This document shows, piece after piece, positions 26,045 to 34,483 of a stretch of DNA of 54,003 nucleotides. This DNA comes from Aerococcus sp. (GTDB lineage: Bacteria > Bacillota > Bacilli > Lactobacillales > Aerococcaceae): positions 1-54,003 of the forward strand of contig JAUMZL010000016.1 in assembly GCA_030528155.1 (NCBI GenBank), given 5' to 3'. Within the stretch, counting starts at the first letter, position 1; every line of letters starts with the position of its first letter. The notes beneath the pieces are model-generated. The model was not told the origin of the DNA and did no database searches. It saw nothing but the letters and a program-made list of their open reading frames with translations. The translations under genes and the position numbers were made by a program.

Positions 26045-26791
26045 ATGTTGATCGATCCGTGCTTTATCGGGTATGCACCCACAGATCAGTGGGAAGCGGC
26101 GGAGTGGTTTCGTTTAGCCAATCAATTGGTCAATCGGGGCATCACCCATATCCTCATGGCCCCCAATCACCCCTTAGATGCTCAATTTCCCGTGCAGATG
26201 GATGAGTGGGTTTTGACATTACAGACACTGCTTGATCGGCGCGGCATCCCTTTGCGTGTGTATGGTAGCCAGCTCATCCCCAGTGAGTATAGCCATTTTG
26301 CTTACGATGCTCAGCATCTGTTATTCGCTGATCTGAATCAGCGTTATGTGCTGGTGTCCATGGCGGAATCGATGGATTTTGAAGCGATCCACCCCACCTT
26401 ATTTGCGCTGCTGAAACAGGATATCAGACCGGTTTTGGTGCAGCCAGAGCGTGCTGGGACGATCGACTCAACGATCCTTACGACCCTTTTAGAGCAGGGC
26501 TGTTACGTGTTAGTGAGCAGCCAGAGTGTGATGGGGTTGAATGGCCCTGATGCTAAAAAATGGGCCTGGCAAGCATTAGCGCAAGGACAGGTCCATCTTA
26601 TTGGAACAGTGAGTGAGAATGGCGATGTGGATCACTTTCCCGATGCCTTGGCGGTGATTAGACAGCGCTTGGGGCGTAATTATCATGATGATTTATTATT
26701 AAATGCCAAAGCCTTGTTGAATGGCGATCCTTTGATCACTCAGTTTCAACTCACATCGGCGCGTTGGCGTTGGCCCTTTTCCAAACGATAA
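26045..26791 (+). CDS. CpsB/YwqE-type PHP phosphatase homolog, metal site degenerate
   Basis: 248 residues, the CpsB length, directly before CpsC and CpsD. The overall pattern follows the PHP-fold manganese-dependent tyrosine phosphatase CpsB, but ligands are missing. The usual IDxHxH start reads LIDPCFIG, GAE reads GSQ, AHxER reads VQPER, and the SDxHN motif near the C-terminus reads TVSENGD. Only one His of the set (APNH) may remain. It is therefore probably an inactive pseudoenzyme or has a changed function. Family assignment rests on these aligned relics plus synteny. Ribosome site GGAGGGAG. Confidence 0.65.
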   Translation: MLIDPCFIGYAPTDQWEAAEWFRLANQLVNRGITHILMAPNHPLDAQFPVQMDEWVLTLQTLLDRRGIPLRVYGSQLIPSEYSHFAYDAQHLLFADLNQRYVLVSMAESMDFEAIHPTLFALLKQDIRPVLVQPERAGTIDSTILTTLLEQGCYVLVSSQSVMGLNGPDAKKWAWQALAQGQVHLIGTVSENGDVDHFPDALAVIRQRLGRNYHDDLLLNAKALLNGDPLITQFQLTSARWRWPFSKR

Positions 26792-26822
26792 GACGCAAAT
26801 GGACAATGAGGAGTGAGAGAGA

Positions 26823-27569
26823 ATGAATGAATCCTATAATGACAAATTAATGCCCCGCTTCGGGAAAAACCTAAAAAATCACTGGCTGTTGGTTTTCCTC
26901 AGTGCCCTGATAGGGTTAACCATCGTTGTAGCGAGCGTATTGGTGGCGGTAAAGCCCCAATATGATAGTACAGCGCAATTGGTGGTTCAAGCGAATGCGG
27001 CAGCTGCTCAAAATCAAGATCAAAACCAGAAGAATAATCCAAGTAAAACCGTCGCTGATACATTGGTGACGCCAACAATCCTACAGCCAGCGATTGATGC
27101 GCTTGGATTAAAAATGTCACCGGACGAATTAGCGCAGAAAATCACCGTTCAAGCAAAAGGTCAATCACAAGTGCTCAATGTGACCGTGCGCGATGAATCT
27201 CCTTATCAAGGGACTAAGATAGTGAATGCGGTATCGGATAGTTTTACCGAGCGCGCACCAGAAATTCTCGGGGTGACGCGAGTAACCATCCTCACGCCGG
27301 CCGAAGTCGATACGCATAAGGACTTTCCTTCGCCTATTTGGAGCGGTCTGATTGGAGCGGCGATTGGGTTAGTGATTGCGGGAGTGTACGTGCTGGTGAT
27401 GACAATGCGCGATGATACTGTCTACAGCGAAGACATTGTTCATGAAGTTGGTTGGTCATTGATCGGTGTCGTTCCTGAAGTGAGTCACGAAGAAATTACC
27501 CTGACTCGCTTTAAGAGCCGTCGTCGCCTGGCAGATGAAGAGAATACGACGACTAAACGCCGCCTGTAG
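26823..27569 (+). CDS. cpsC: CpsC-type Wzz-domain membrane activator of the tyrosine kinase
   Basis: 248 residues. Two membrane helices (about 20-43 and 176-198) bracket an outside loop with a Gln/Asn-rich stretch (AQNQDQNQKNN). The Wzz/chain-length-determinant signature includes PQYDSTAQLVVQ at the start and PAEVDTHKDFPSPI before the second helix. In streptococci CpsC anchors and activates the BY-kinase CpsD and controls polymer length. It is 14 nt upstream of CpsD. No polymerase or flippase gene follows, so the controlled polymer is unknown. Confidence 0.85.
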   Translation: MNESYNDKLMPRFGKNLKNHWLLVFLSALIGLTIVVASVLVAVKPQYDSTAQLVVQANAAAAQNQDQNQKNNPSKTVADTLVTPTILQPAIDALGLKMSPDELAQKITVQAKGQSQVLNVTVRDESPYQGTKIVNAVSDSFTERAPEILGVTRVTILTPAEVDTHKDFPSPIWSGLIGAAIGLVIAGVYVLVMTMRDDTVYSEDIVHEVGWSLIGVVPEVSHEEITLTRFKSRRRLADEENTTTKRRL

Positions 27570-27583
27570 GAAGGAGAATAGGC

Positions 27584-28327
27584 ATGTTCAATCGCGAAGA
27601 ACGTGAAATTGAAAAGAAAAATCGAGAACAACATCTAGGTAGTTCCCTAATCACGCTATTGGATCCAATGAGTGTGGTATCTGAACAATTCCGCACAATC
27701 CGCACTAACATTCAATTTGCGATGGTAGAGCATAATTATCGTTCGCTCATGTTTACTTCATCGGGGGCATGGGAAGGTAAATCCATGGTTGCTAGCAACG
27801 TCGCAGTCTCTATGTCGCATTTGGATAACTTTCGTGTGCTCTTTATTGACGGCGATTTACGGAAACCCACGGCACATAAAACCTTTGATATTCACACGCG
27901 TCGTGGGTTAACTACTTACCTCACGGATCGCAGTGTCGATTATATGTCCGTCACGCAGTACATTCCAGAGGCAAACCTCTACGTTATTCCAGCTGGGCCG
28001 ACACCGCCTAATCCTGCCGAGCTGCTCAGTTCAGAACGCATGCACGAACTTTTGGCGGAGACTGGGAAGATGTTTGATTTAGTAATCATCGATACACCGC
28101 CTATTTTAGTGGTGACGGATGCCCAGTTGATTGCCAACGTGACCGATGCGGCTGTGTTTGTATTGCGCGAGGGGGTAGCCCAACGTCGCGATATTTATAA
28201 ATCAAAATTGCTATTAGATAAGGCCAATGCAAAAACGATTGGTGTAGTCTACAATGGTGCGGAAGGAAACGCTGTGAATTCGTACTATGGATATGGGTAC
28301 GGCGACGACCTGCGTTTAGATGATTAA
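27584..28327 (+). CDS. cpsD: CpsD-type bacterial tyrosine (BY) kinase
   Basis: 247 residues. ATPase with Walker A SSGAWEGKS (59-67, Lys66), Walker A' LFIDGDLRKPT (Asp89, Asp91) and Walker B LVIIDTPP. The C-terminal tyrosine cluster is SYYGYGYG (Tyr234, 235, 237, 239), the autophosphorylation sites. In Walker A, Ala-Trp replaces the usual Pro-Gly or Pro-Ser. It is a cytoplasmic kinase acting with CpsC. The neighbouring CpsB homolog seems unable to dephosphorylate it, so another phosphatase may be needed. AAGGAG precedes ATG. Confidence 0.88.
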   Translation: MFNREEREIEKKNREQHLGSSLITLLDPMSVVSEQFRTIRTNIQFAMVEHNYRSLMFTSSGAWEGKSMVASNVAVSMSHLDNFRVLFIDGDLRKPTAHKTFDIHTRRGLTTYLTDRSVDYMSVTQYIPEANLYVIPAGPTPPNPAELLSSERMHELLAETGKMFDLVIIDTPPILVVTDAQLIANVTDAAVFVLREGVAQRRDIYKSKLLLDKANAKTIGVVYNGAEGNAVNSYYGYGYGDDLRLDD

Positions 28328-28362
28328 GTAGAGGAATAAGAGTATCACTTAAGGAGGAACAG

Positions 28363-28833
28363 ATGGCACGCGAGATTAAAGCAGCACTCACTTATGCGCA
28401 GAATCAAGAGCTTGAACAGACCCACAGTCAAGCGGCGGAACGTGATGTGGATCAAGTCATGAGTTTTATTGAAAACTTTATTGTGACTTATACGGATTAT
28501 TTTGAAGAAGGAAAAATTAATTTGTTTGCCGTGGAGGCTCATCCTAATATTCGTCAAAAGGAAGCTCAGGTAGCGTTCATTTTGATCAACCTAACAGGAG
28601 AGACGATCAGTGAAATGACGGCCAAGATTCAACTCGAGGTGGAAGATTTTGGGGTCACTTTCGATGCGATGGATTGGACCATCCCAGCTGAATTTCTGGG
28701 GGACTGGGAGGACGGTTATGCGATTCTCGTAGTGGATAATGTGCCAATGAATGGCGCACCAACCAAGATGTCGTATGGAATTGGCGACATTGTGATGGAC
28801 GTTGGTGAAATTATGGTTCGCCATCCTAAATAA
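28363..28833 (+). CDS. Hypothetical protein, 156 aa, end of the cps-like unit
   Basis: I do not recognise the family with confidence. The protein is soluble, acidic, with a helical N-terminal third (IKAALTYAQNQELEQT) and a beta-rich part with hydrophobic strands (VAFILINLTGETISEM). It somewhat recalls SLAP-domain proteins, but this is weak. AAGGAGG precedes ATG, 35 nt after cpsD, and a strong terminator follows, so it belongs to the same transcript. There is no signal peptide or membrane helix. Confidence 0.7.
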   Translation: MAREIKAALTYAQNQELEQTHSQAAERDVDQVMSFIENFIVTYTDYFEEGKINLFAVEAHPNIRQKEAQVAFILINLTGETISEMTAKIQLEVEDFGVTFDAMDWTIPAEFLGDWEDGYAILVVDNVPMNGAPTKMSYGIGDIVMDVGEIMVRHPK

Positions 28834-28839
28834 AAGAGC

Positions 28840-28883
28840 AATAGTCATTGTTAGTATCAAAAAACTAACGATGGCTATTTTTT
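28840..28883 (+). terminator. Terminator of the degV-cps unit
   Basis: AATAGTCATTGTTAGT and ACTAACGATGGCTATT (16 bp with G-U pairs), 8-nt loop, then T7. Confidence 0.9.
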
Positions 28884-29034
28884 TAATTGTTTTGTTCAGA
28901 TTTTCGCTAATAAATGATTGGCAGTTTCCTTGAGTCATGGTAGTATGTGAGTGAGGATAAGTGCTAGTGCTGACGGTGCATAGCCTTACTCGTCTCGTCG
29001 CATAAAACAAGGAAAGAATGGGAGAAACAAAAGG

Positions 29035-30111
29035 ATGGAATGGATTCAAGACCTCATTGCTGTTTTAGGACAATCATTGAACAGTATTTCTCAAGGCGTA
29101 ATGGCTATGGGATTGGGATTTTCATTATTTGCAACATCGTTCGGATTTGGCGCGGCAGCTTTGCTGAGTCTGGTGATGGGGAATGTGGTTCCCCTCTCAT
29201 TTCAGGCGGAATCATTAGCACTGATGGCGGCTCTCAGTGATGATAAACATGAACGTCGCAGTATCTTAATCGTTGCCTCCGTTTTATTATTAGCGATTGG
29301 GTTAACACCTTTTGCGGATTGGTTGACCAATATTTCCGGGACCGCTATTCTCAGTGCCATGATGGCTGGGGTGGGCTTAATGTTATCTCAGATTGGCTAT
29401 CGCAGCGCCGAAAGCAGTCCGCTTGTTGGCTGGAGCTCATTAGTCATCGCGTTGCTCCTCTACTTGACAACCCAGGACCTGGCTTTAACGATTGCCTTAT
29501 CTGTGATTGGCGCGAGCGCGATTGCTTATTTCAAGAATGGGAAACAACCCCAACCGGTGAGCGCGGACGTGACACAGGAAGGAAAACTGAGCGTAACGAA
29601 GCCCAAATTAACGTTCAACGTGATCAAAGGAGCCTTGAGTTTTATTGCTCTGAACTTGGCTGGGAATATTTCATATGGTTTGATTACTGGTCAGATGACG
29701 GGGATCACCCCCAACCCCGCCAATGTGAATGATATTACGATGATTGAAGGAATCAGTAACTTGGTCGCTTCATTGTTTGGTGGGGCACCGGTGGGAGCGA
29801 TCATCTCAGCAACAGGGGACACACCGCATCCGCTCTTCTCTAATGTTTTGATGACCCTCTTTATTGCGGTGATCCTATTTGTTAAAATTTTGCCGAAGAT
29901 GAGTCGCTACATTCCATCTGCTTCCTTGGCAGGATTTCTGATGGTATTAGGCATGTTTGTGATTTTCCCTGATAATGCCACGGCAGCAATGACCAGCAAC
30001 ATGCCTTTAGCTGCTGGGGCGACAGTGGTGATTACCGCTATCAGTGATCCCTTCACCGGTTTAGTTTCCGGAACAATTTTACGGTATTTATTACCACTAC
30101 TTGGTTTATAG
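29035..30111 (+). CDS. NCS2-like (xanthine/uracil-type) permease
   Basis: 358 residues with about 11-12 membrane helices and no signal peptide. The glycine-rich GISNLVASLFGGAPVG segment and the ISYGLITGQMTG region resemble nucleobase-cation symporter family 2 (AzgA/PbuG branch), though the protein is shorter than the 430-residue AzgA type. Substrate is unknown; a purine would fit the purine genes in the region, but they are not adjacent. The start has GGAGAAACAAAAGG upstream. It is transcribed alone and converges on nth. Confidence 0.65.
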   Translation: MEWIQDLIAVLGQSLNSISQGVMAMGLGFSLFATSFGFGAAALLSLVMGNVVPLSFQAESLALMAALSDDKHERRSILIVASVLLLAIGLTPFADWLTNISGTAILSAMMAGVGLMLSQIGYRSAESSPLVGWSSLVIALLLYLTTQDLALTIALSVIGASAIAYFKNGKQPQPVSADVTQEGKLSVTKPKLTFNVIKGALSFIALNLAGNISYGLITGQMTGITPNPANVNDITMIEGISNLVASLFGGAPVGAIISATGDTPHPLFSNVLMTLFIAVILFVKILPKMSRYIPSASLAGFLMVLGMFVIFPDNATAAMTSNMPLAAGATVVITAISDPFTGLVSGTILRYLLPLLGL

Positions 30112-30120
30112 TCACTAATC

Positions 30121-30164
30121 AAAAACAGACGTTCTTATCTAAGCGGTAAGGACGTCTGTTTTTT
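30121..30164. terminator. Bidirectional terminator between permease and nth
   Basis: AAAAACAGACGTTCTTA and TAAGGACGTCTGTTTTTT with a 9-nt loop; A/T tracts on both sides serve both convergent genes. Confidence 0.9.
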
Positions 30165-30169
30165 CATAT

Positions 30170-30799
30170 CTATTCTTCTTCCAGGCAGGTATAAAGCTGC
30201 GGATAGTTTTCGCACTCAGGATGACGAGGATGACAAATTTCGCGGCCGAAGTAAATCATTGCCTGGTGAGCAGCAAGCCATTCTTCTTTGGGGAGAGAGG
30301 CCATCACGCGCTCCTCAATTTGACGCGGTGTCCAATCAGGCTCAGCGATATGATGGTGTTTAGCAATGCGCGTGACGTGAGTATCCACCGCAAACGCTGG
30401 AATGCCAAATCCAACACTCAACACAACATTCGCTGTTTTGCGGCCCACACCTGGCAGACTCTCTAGCTCTTTCCTGGTTTTTGGGACGTCACCGTTGAAA
30501 TCTTGAACCAATTTTTTAGCGGTTTTTACGAGATATTGGGATTTGTTACGGTAGAGGCCGATCGATTGAATATAAGGAGCGACTTCTTCAGGGGTGGCTT
30601 CACTTAAGGATTTTGGGGTTGGATAGGTGGCAAACAAGGCAGGAGTGAGTTTATTCACGGCGCGGTCGGTTGTTTGTGCACTGAGCATGACAGCTACTAA
30701 TAATTCAAAAGGATTATTAAAATGGAGCGCTGAAGTCACATTAGGATAGAGTTTGATAATTTCCTCAATCACGTGACGGGTACATTCTTTTGTTAACAT
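30170..30799 (-). CDS. nth: Endonuclease III, with one Fe-S cysteine replaced
   Basis: 209 residues, normal length. The HhH motif ELESLPGVGRKTANVV carries catalytic Lys121, and AFAVDTHVTRI carries Asp139, so glycosylase/AP-lyase activity on oxidised pyrimidines is expected. The C-terminal Fe-S loop should read C-x6-C-x2-C-x5-C. Here it is Cys189, Cys196, Tyr199, Cys205, so the third ligand is lost. The cluster may be absent or differently ligated. Start supported by GAAAGGA. It stands alone between two terminators, convergent with the permease. Confidence 0.92.
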   Translation of the reverse strand: MLTKECTRHVIEEIIKLYPNVTSALHFNNPFELLVAVMLSAQTTDRAVNKLTPALFATYPTPKSLSEATPEEVAPYIQSIGLYRNKSQYLVKTAKKLVQDFNGDVPKTRKELESLPGVGRKTANVVLSVGFGIPAFAVDTHVTRIAKHHHIAEPDWTPRQIEERVMASLPKEEWLAAHQAMIYFGREICHPRHPECENYPQLYTCLEEE

Positions 30800-30878
30800 A
30801 CAAGGGTCCTTTCTGCTTTTTAGTTGTTATTGTAGCAGGTTCCCGTATTTTTAGGGGAGAATCCCGCTTTTAGGCAAT

Positions 30879-30911
30879 AAAAAAAGAGTACAGCACGAAG
30901 CTATACTCTTT
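30879..30911 (-). terminator. cstA terminator
   Basis: Minus strand: AAAGAGTA and TACTCTTT with an AGC-TTCG-GCT type inner stem, followed by a run of U. Confidence 0.8.
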
Positions 30912-30928
30912 CTACGGTTCAGCTTGGA

Positions 30929-32446
30929 TTAAGCTGGAGCGTTAGCACCCTCTGCGTTTAGTGGGTGACCTTCTAGACTGTGAATTTTTTCAATGGACCA
31001 TTGATCGTTCAATAGTAGCGAATCTGGAGCGAGTGTTGCTTTTTGTTTTTGGCCACTGCGCCAGTAAACTCCTAGAATCAAACCCGCAATCACAAGGGCA
31101 ACGACATAGGTGATCATGGTCATTGGCATATGGAAGCCAATTGGTTGCGTCAGAATGTAGAAGACGCAAGCGTACAGCATGAAGACACATGGGACGAGTG
31201 TGACAATGTAGTTGCGGTTCTTCAAGTAGAGGTAACGGGTGGAGACCAATAAGGAAATCACCGCAGTCACTTGGTTAGCCCAGTTGAAGTAACGCCAGAG
31301 GATGTTGAAGTCCATGGTCGTTAAAACATAAGAAATGATGAACAATGGAATGGTAACCCCCAGGATTTTCTTCATAGAGTCCTGTTTGATACCGATATAT
31401 TCAGCTAAGATGTTACGCAAGCTGCGGAATCCGGACAGCCCGGAAGAAATAGGTAATACGATAACCCCGAGGATCGCAATGGTTCCAACAATATTGCCGA
31501 GTAACATGTAGGAAACTTTATTGACAACGACAGATGGGGTACCTTGTGCGATCATATCTGCTAAAGTTTGACCGTCAAACAGAGCCATAGAAGCTGCTGC
31601 CCAGATCATAGCGATAACCCCTTCACCGATCATCATGCCGTAGAAAATAAAACGTCCTTGTTTTTCATTCACTGTTGTCCGTGAGACCATTGGCGCTTGG
31701 GTAGCGTGGAACCCAGAAATTGCCCCACAGGAGATGGTGAAGAACAACGCTGGGAAGATTGGGGTACCGTCTGGGTGGAAGTTACGTAAGGTCTCAAAGG
31801 TCAAGTTCGGCATATTATGGCCTTTAACTAACAACATCACACCGATCCCCACCGTGCTCAAGATCAACGCGGCACCAAACCAAGGATAAACCTTACCCAT
31901 TGCTTTATCGATTGGGAGAACTGTCGAAATCAAGTAGTAGACAAAGATCAAAATCACTGCGACTTTGACAGTTAACCAACTTGGCGTAAGGCTAGCAATC
32001 AAGCTGGCTGGGGTTAAAACAAAGACTGTTGCCACCAACATTAACAATAGCATCGCAAAAATATTAACGATGTGTTTGACCGGTTTTCCAATGTATTTTT
32101 CCGCTAATTTTGGTAAATGCGCGCCATCGTTACGGAGAGAGATCATCCCCAACATGTAGTCGTGCACCGCACCGGCGAAAATACACCCAAAAATAATCCA
32201 TAAATAAGCCACTGGGCCGTACAATGCCCCCATAATTGGGCCGAAAACAGGACCTGTCCCTGCAATATTCAATAGCTCGATCAGCCCATTCGTTTTCTTA
32301 TCCATGGGAACAAAGTCAAAGCCATCCCGTAAAACTTCCGCTGGTGTTTGTCGCGTCGGGTCAATATGGAAATTACGTTCGATAAATTTCCCGTACGTGA
32401 AATAGCCCACCAAGAGAAGCAGGATACCACCGACAAATGTAATCAT
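30929..32446 (-). CDS. cstA: CstA-family carbon starvation protein / pyruvate transporter
   Basis: 505 residues with about 15 membrane helices. CstA signatures: LNIAGTGPVFGPIMGALYGP, GAVHDYMLGMISLRNDGAHLP and CGAISGFHATQAPMVSRT. CstA/BtsT proteins take up pyruvate or peptides under carbon limitation; it is shorter than the 700-residue E. coli form, as usual in Gram-positives. I start at ATG 32446 behind GAAGGAGG; an upstream in-frame start at 32485 has no better site. A cre site lies just upstream of its promoter. It is divergent from the YfcC transporter. Confidence 0.88.
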   Translation of the reverse strand: MITFVGGILLLLVGYFTYGKFIERNFHIDPTRQTPAEVLRDGFDFVPMDKKTNGLIELLNIAGTGPVFGPIMGALYGPVAYLWIIFGCIFAGAVHDYMLGMISLRNDGAHLPKLAEKYIGKPVKHIVNIFAMLLLMLVATVFVLTPASLIASLTPSWLTVKVAVILIFVYYLISTVLPIDKAMGKVYPWFGAALILSTVGIGVMLLVKGHNMPNLTFETLRNFHPDGTPIFPALFFTISCGAISGFHATQAPMVSRTTVNEKQGRFIFYGMMIGEGVIAMIWAAASMALFDGQTLADMIAQGTPSVVVNKVSYMLLGNIVGTIAILGVIVLPISSGLSGFRSLRNILAEYIGIKQDSMKKILGVTIPLFIISYVLTTMDFNILWRYFNWANQVTAVISLLVSTRYLYLKNRNYIVTLVPCVFMLYACVFYILTQPIGFHMPMTMITYVVALVIAGLILGVYWRSGQKQKATLAPDSLLLNDQWSIEKIHSLEGHPLNAEGANAPA

Positions 32447-32520
32447 GCCAATTCCTCCTTCGAAATAAATAAAAAATAATGGCAAAAGGCTAAAAATAGC
32501 TCTTACTAATAACCAGTCCT

Positions 32521-32568
32521 ATTTTATAATAAAATTCACAAAGAGCCAAATTTTAGACAGCGTTTTCA
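32521..32568 (-). promoter_or_regulatory. cstA promoter with upstream cre
   Basis: On the minus strand: TTGGCT (32544-32549), 17-nt spacer, TAAAAT (32521-32526). The minus-strand sequence TGAAAACGCTGTCT (32555-32568) matches cre at 13 of 14 positions and ends just before the -35, a place from which CcpA can also activate. Confidence 0.55.
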
Positions 32569-32633
32569 TTGTGACAGGCATAGGGTTAATAAAAGTTTTT
32601 TACGAATTTAAAAGAAATCTTTGTGAAAACGAT

Positions 32634-32647
32634 AACAGAAATTGGCT
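32634..32647 (+). promoter_or_regulatory. Second cre site in the cstA-yfcC intergenic region
   Basis: TGAAAACGATAACA matches cre at 13 of 14 positions. A TATAAT at 32730-32735 is the likely -10 for the plus-strand transporter. The rest of the 391-nt gap shows no gene. Confidence 0.5.
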
Positions 32648-32837
32648 GAAAGTAATAAAAATGACCAATAAAAAGGTGAGAGTGTCTTACTTATAAGAAA
32701 TACATTTCCATGTCAATTCTATTTCAAGGTATAATAAAAAAGAACATTTCTCACAAAGAAAGGAGGAAAGAAAAAAGTAGCAGCCGACAAAAGAAAGGGA
32801 TAGTTGTACAATTTTGTGTTTTTATAGGAGGATCGTT

Positions 32838-34331
32838 ATGGAAAAGAAGACGAAGAAATCGTTTAGAGTCCCGTCGTCATATACAATATTGTCTATTCTT
32901 ATTATCGGTTTGGTCATTCTCACCTGGTTCATTCCAGCGGGCGCATATGAAGTCAATGATGCTGGCCAATTTATTGCTGGTACTTACCACATAGTTGAAG
33001 CAAATCCTCAGAGCCTTTATGATATTTTAATGTCGCCGATGTATGGTTTTGTGGGCAATAAACAGACGAGTGGTGCGGTTGAAGTTGCTTTGTTCATTCT
33101 GGTGATCGGTGGTTTTTTAGGGGTGGTGAATAAGACGGGTGCCTTAAATGCTGGCATTGCTTCTGCCATCAAGAACAACAAGGGGCGCGAAAAGCGCTTG
33201 ATTTTTATTTTGATGATTTTATTTGGTTTAGGTGGAAGTACATACGGTATGGCGGAAGAAACCATCGCCTTTTTCCCGCTATTGATCCCGATCATGATTG
33301 GCATGGGATTCGATAAAATGGTCGCTCTAGCCGTCATTCTTGTGGGAACACAGGTAGGTGCACTCGCATCGACGGTCAATCCTTTTGCCACAGGGGTCGC
33401 CTCTGATGTTGCGGGGATCAGTATTGGTGATGGTTTTCTCATTCGTGTGGTCTTCCTCATTGTCCTCTTAGGCATCTCCATCGTATGGGTATATCGCTAT
33501 GCTGCCAAGGTTGAGAGTGATCCTACCCGTTCAATTGTCTATAGTCAACGAGCAGCCGATCAGGAAAATTTCCCCCTACCAGCAGAGGAAGTCATCTTTA
33601 CGAAGAAACAACGGCACGTGCTGTGGATATTCATTTTGACTTTTGTCATTATGATTGTCAGCTTGATTCCGTGGAGTGATTTCAATATTACGATCTTCGA
33701 AGAATTGAATCATTTCTTAGTCAATCTCCCTTATTTAGGGGGAGTATTTAACCATCTCGCCCCATTTGGCACATGGTATTTTTTGGAAATTACGATGCTC
33801 TTTATGGCCTCCTCAATTGTTATCGCAGTATTGTACGGGCTGAGCGAAGATGAACTGATCAGCGCCTTTATGGCAGGAGCGAGTGACATGATTGGCGTTG
33901 CTTTAATTTGCGGTTTTTCACGGGGGATTCAGGTCATTATGAATGACGGCCAAATCACGGCGACTATCCTGCATTGGGGTGAAATTGGTCTCAAAGGTCT
34001 CTCACAACAGCTTTATATTCTGTTGACCTATATTTTCTATTTGCCTATGTCTTTCCTCATGCCGGGCACGTCCAGTTTAGCAACTGCAACAATCGGGCTG
34101 TTGGGGCCACTGGGTGAGTTTGTCGGTGTCCCTGCCCATCTTGTAATTACAGCATTCCAAGCGGCGAGTGGTGCCTTGAATATCGTCACACCAACCTCAG
34201 GCGTCATTATGGGGGCACTAGCCATTGCCAAGGTGGATATTACGACGTGGTGGCGTTTCATTGGTAAATTATTCCTATTGCTCGTGATATTGAGTGCGAT
34301 CATGTTAGTAATGGCCAGTTTTGTGGTATAA
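32838..34331 (+). CDS. YfcC-family transporter (DcuC/arginine-ornithine antiporter-like)
   Basis: 497 residues with about 12-13 membrane helices. YfcC-type features: FRVPSSYTILSILII and LTWFIPAGAYEV at the N-terminus, GLGGSTYGMAEETIAFFPLL in the middle and a C-terminal PTSGVIMGALAIAKV segment. Members are annotated as C4-dicarboxylate, basic amino-acid or short-chain fatty-acid carriers; the substrate here is undetermined. I start at ATG 32838 behind AGGAGG; an in-frame codon at 32814 lacks a site. A 9-bp hairpin without a U-tract (34377-34404) lies downstream. Confidence 0.82.
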   Translation: MEKKTKKSFRVPSSYTILSILIIGLVILTWFIPAGAYEVNDAGQFIAGTYHIVEANPQSLYDILMSPMYGFVGNKQTSGAVEVALFILVIGGFLGVVNKTGALNAGIASAIKNNKGREKRLIFILMILFGLGGSTYGMAEETIAFFPLLIPIMIGMGFDKMVALAVILVGTQVGALASTVNPFATGVASDVAGISIGDGFLIRVVFLIVLLGISIVWVYRYAAKVESDPTRSIVYSQRAADQENFPLPAEEVIFTKKQRHVLWIFILTFVIMIVSLIPWSDFNITIFEELNHFLVNLPYLGGVFNHLAPFGTWYFLEITMLFMASSIVIAVLYGLSEDELISAFMAGASDMIGVALICGFSRGIQVIMNDGQITATILHWGEIGLKGLSQQLYILLTYIFYLPMSFLMPGTSSLATATIGLLGPLGEFVGVPAHLVITAFQAASGALNIVTPTSGVIMGALAIAKVDITTWWRFIGKLFLLLVILSAIMLVMASFVV

Positions 34332-34447
34332 ATCGGGAAATTAGAATGGCCAATGCGACATGTCGCCATTTACCCAAGAGGAAGAAGTGAGGCTGTCTTC
34401 CTCTCACTAAGATATCGCCGGCAGTACCGGACATATGTTAGGATAAA

Positions 34448-34461
34448 TGAAAGCGCTGTCT
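34448..34461 (+). promoter_or_regulatory. cre site upstream of the TIM-barrel-like gene
   Basis: TGAAAGCGCTGTCT matches cre at 13 of 14 positions, 22 nt before the start codon, suggesting catabolite repression. Confidence 0.55.
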
Positions 34462-34483
34462 GTTTTAGAGGAAGGAGTTTCTT

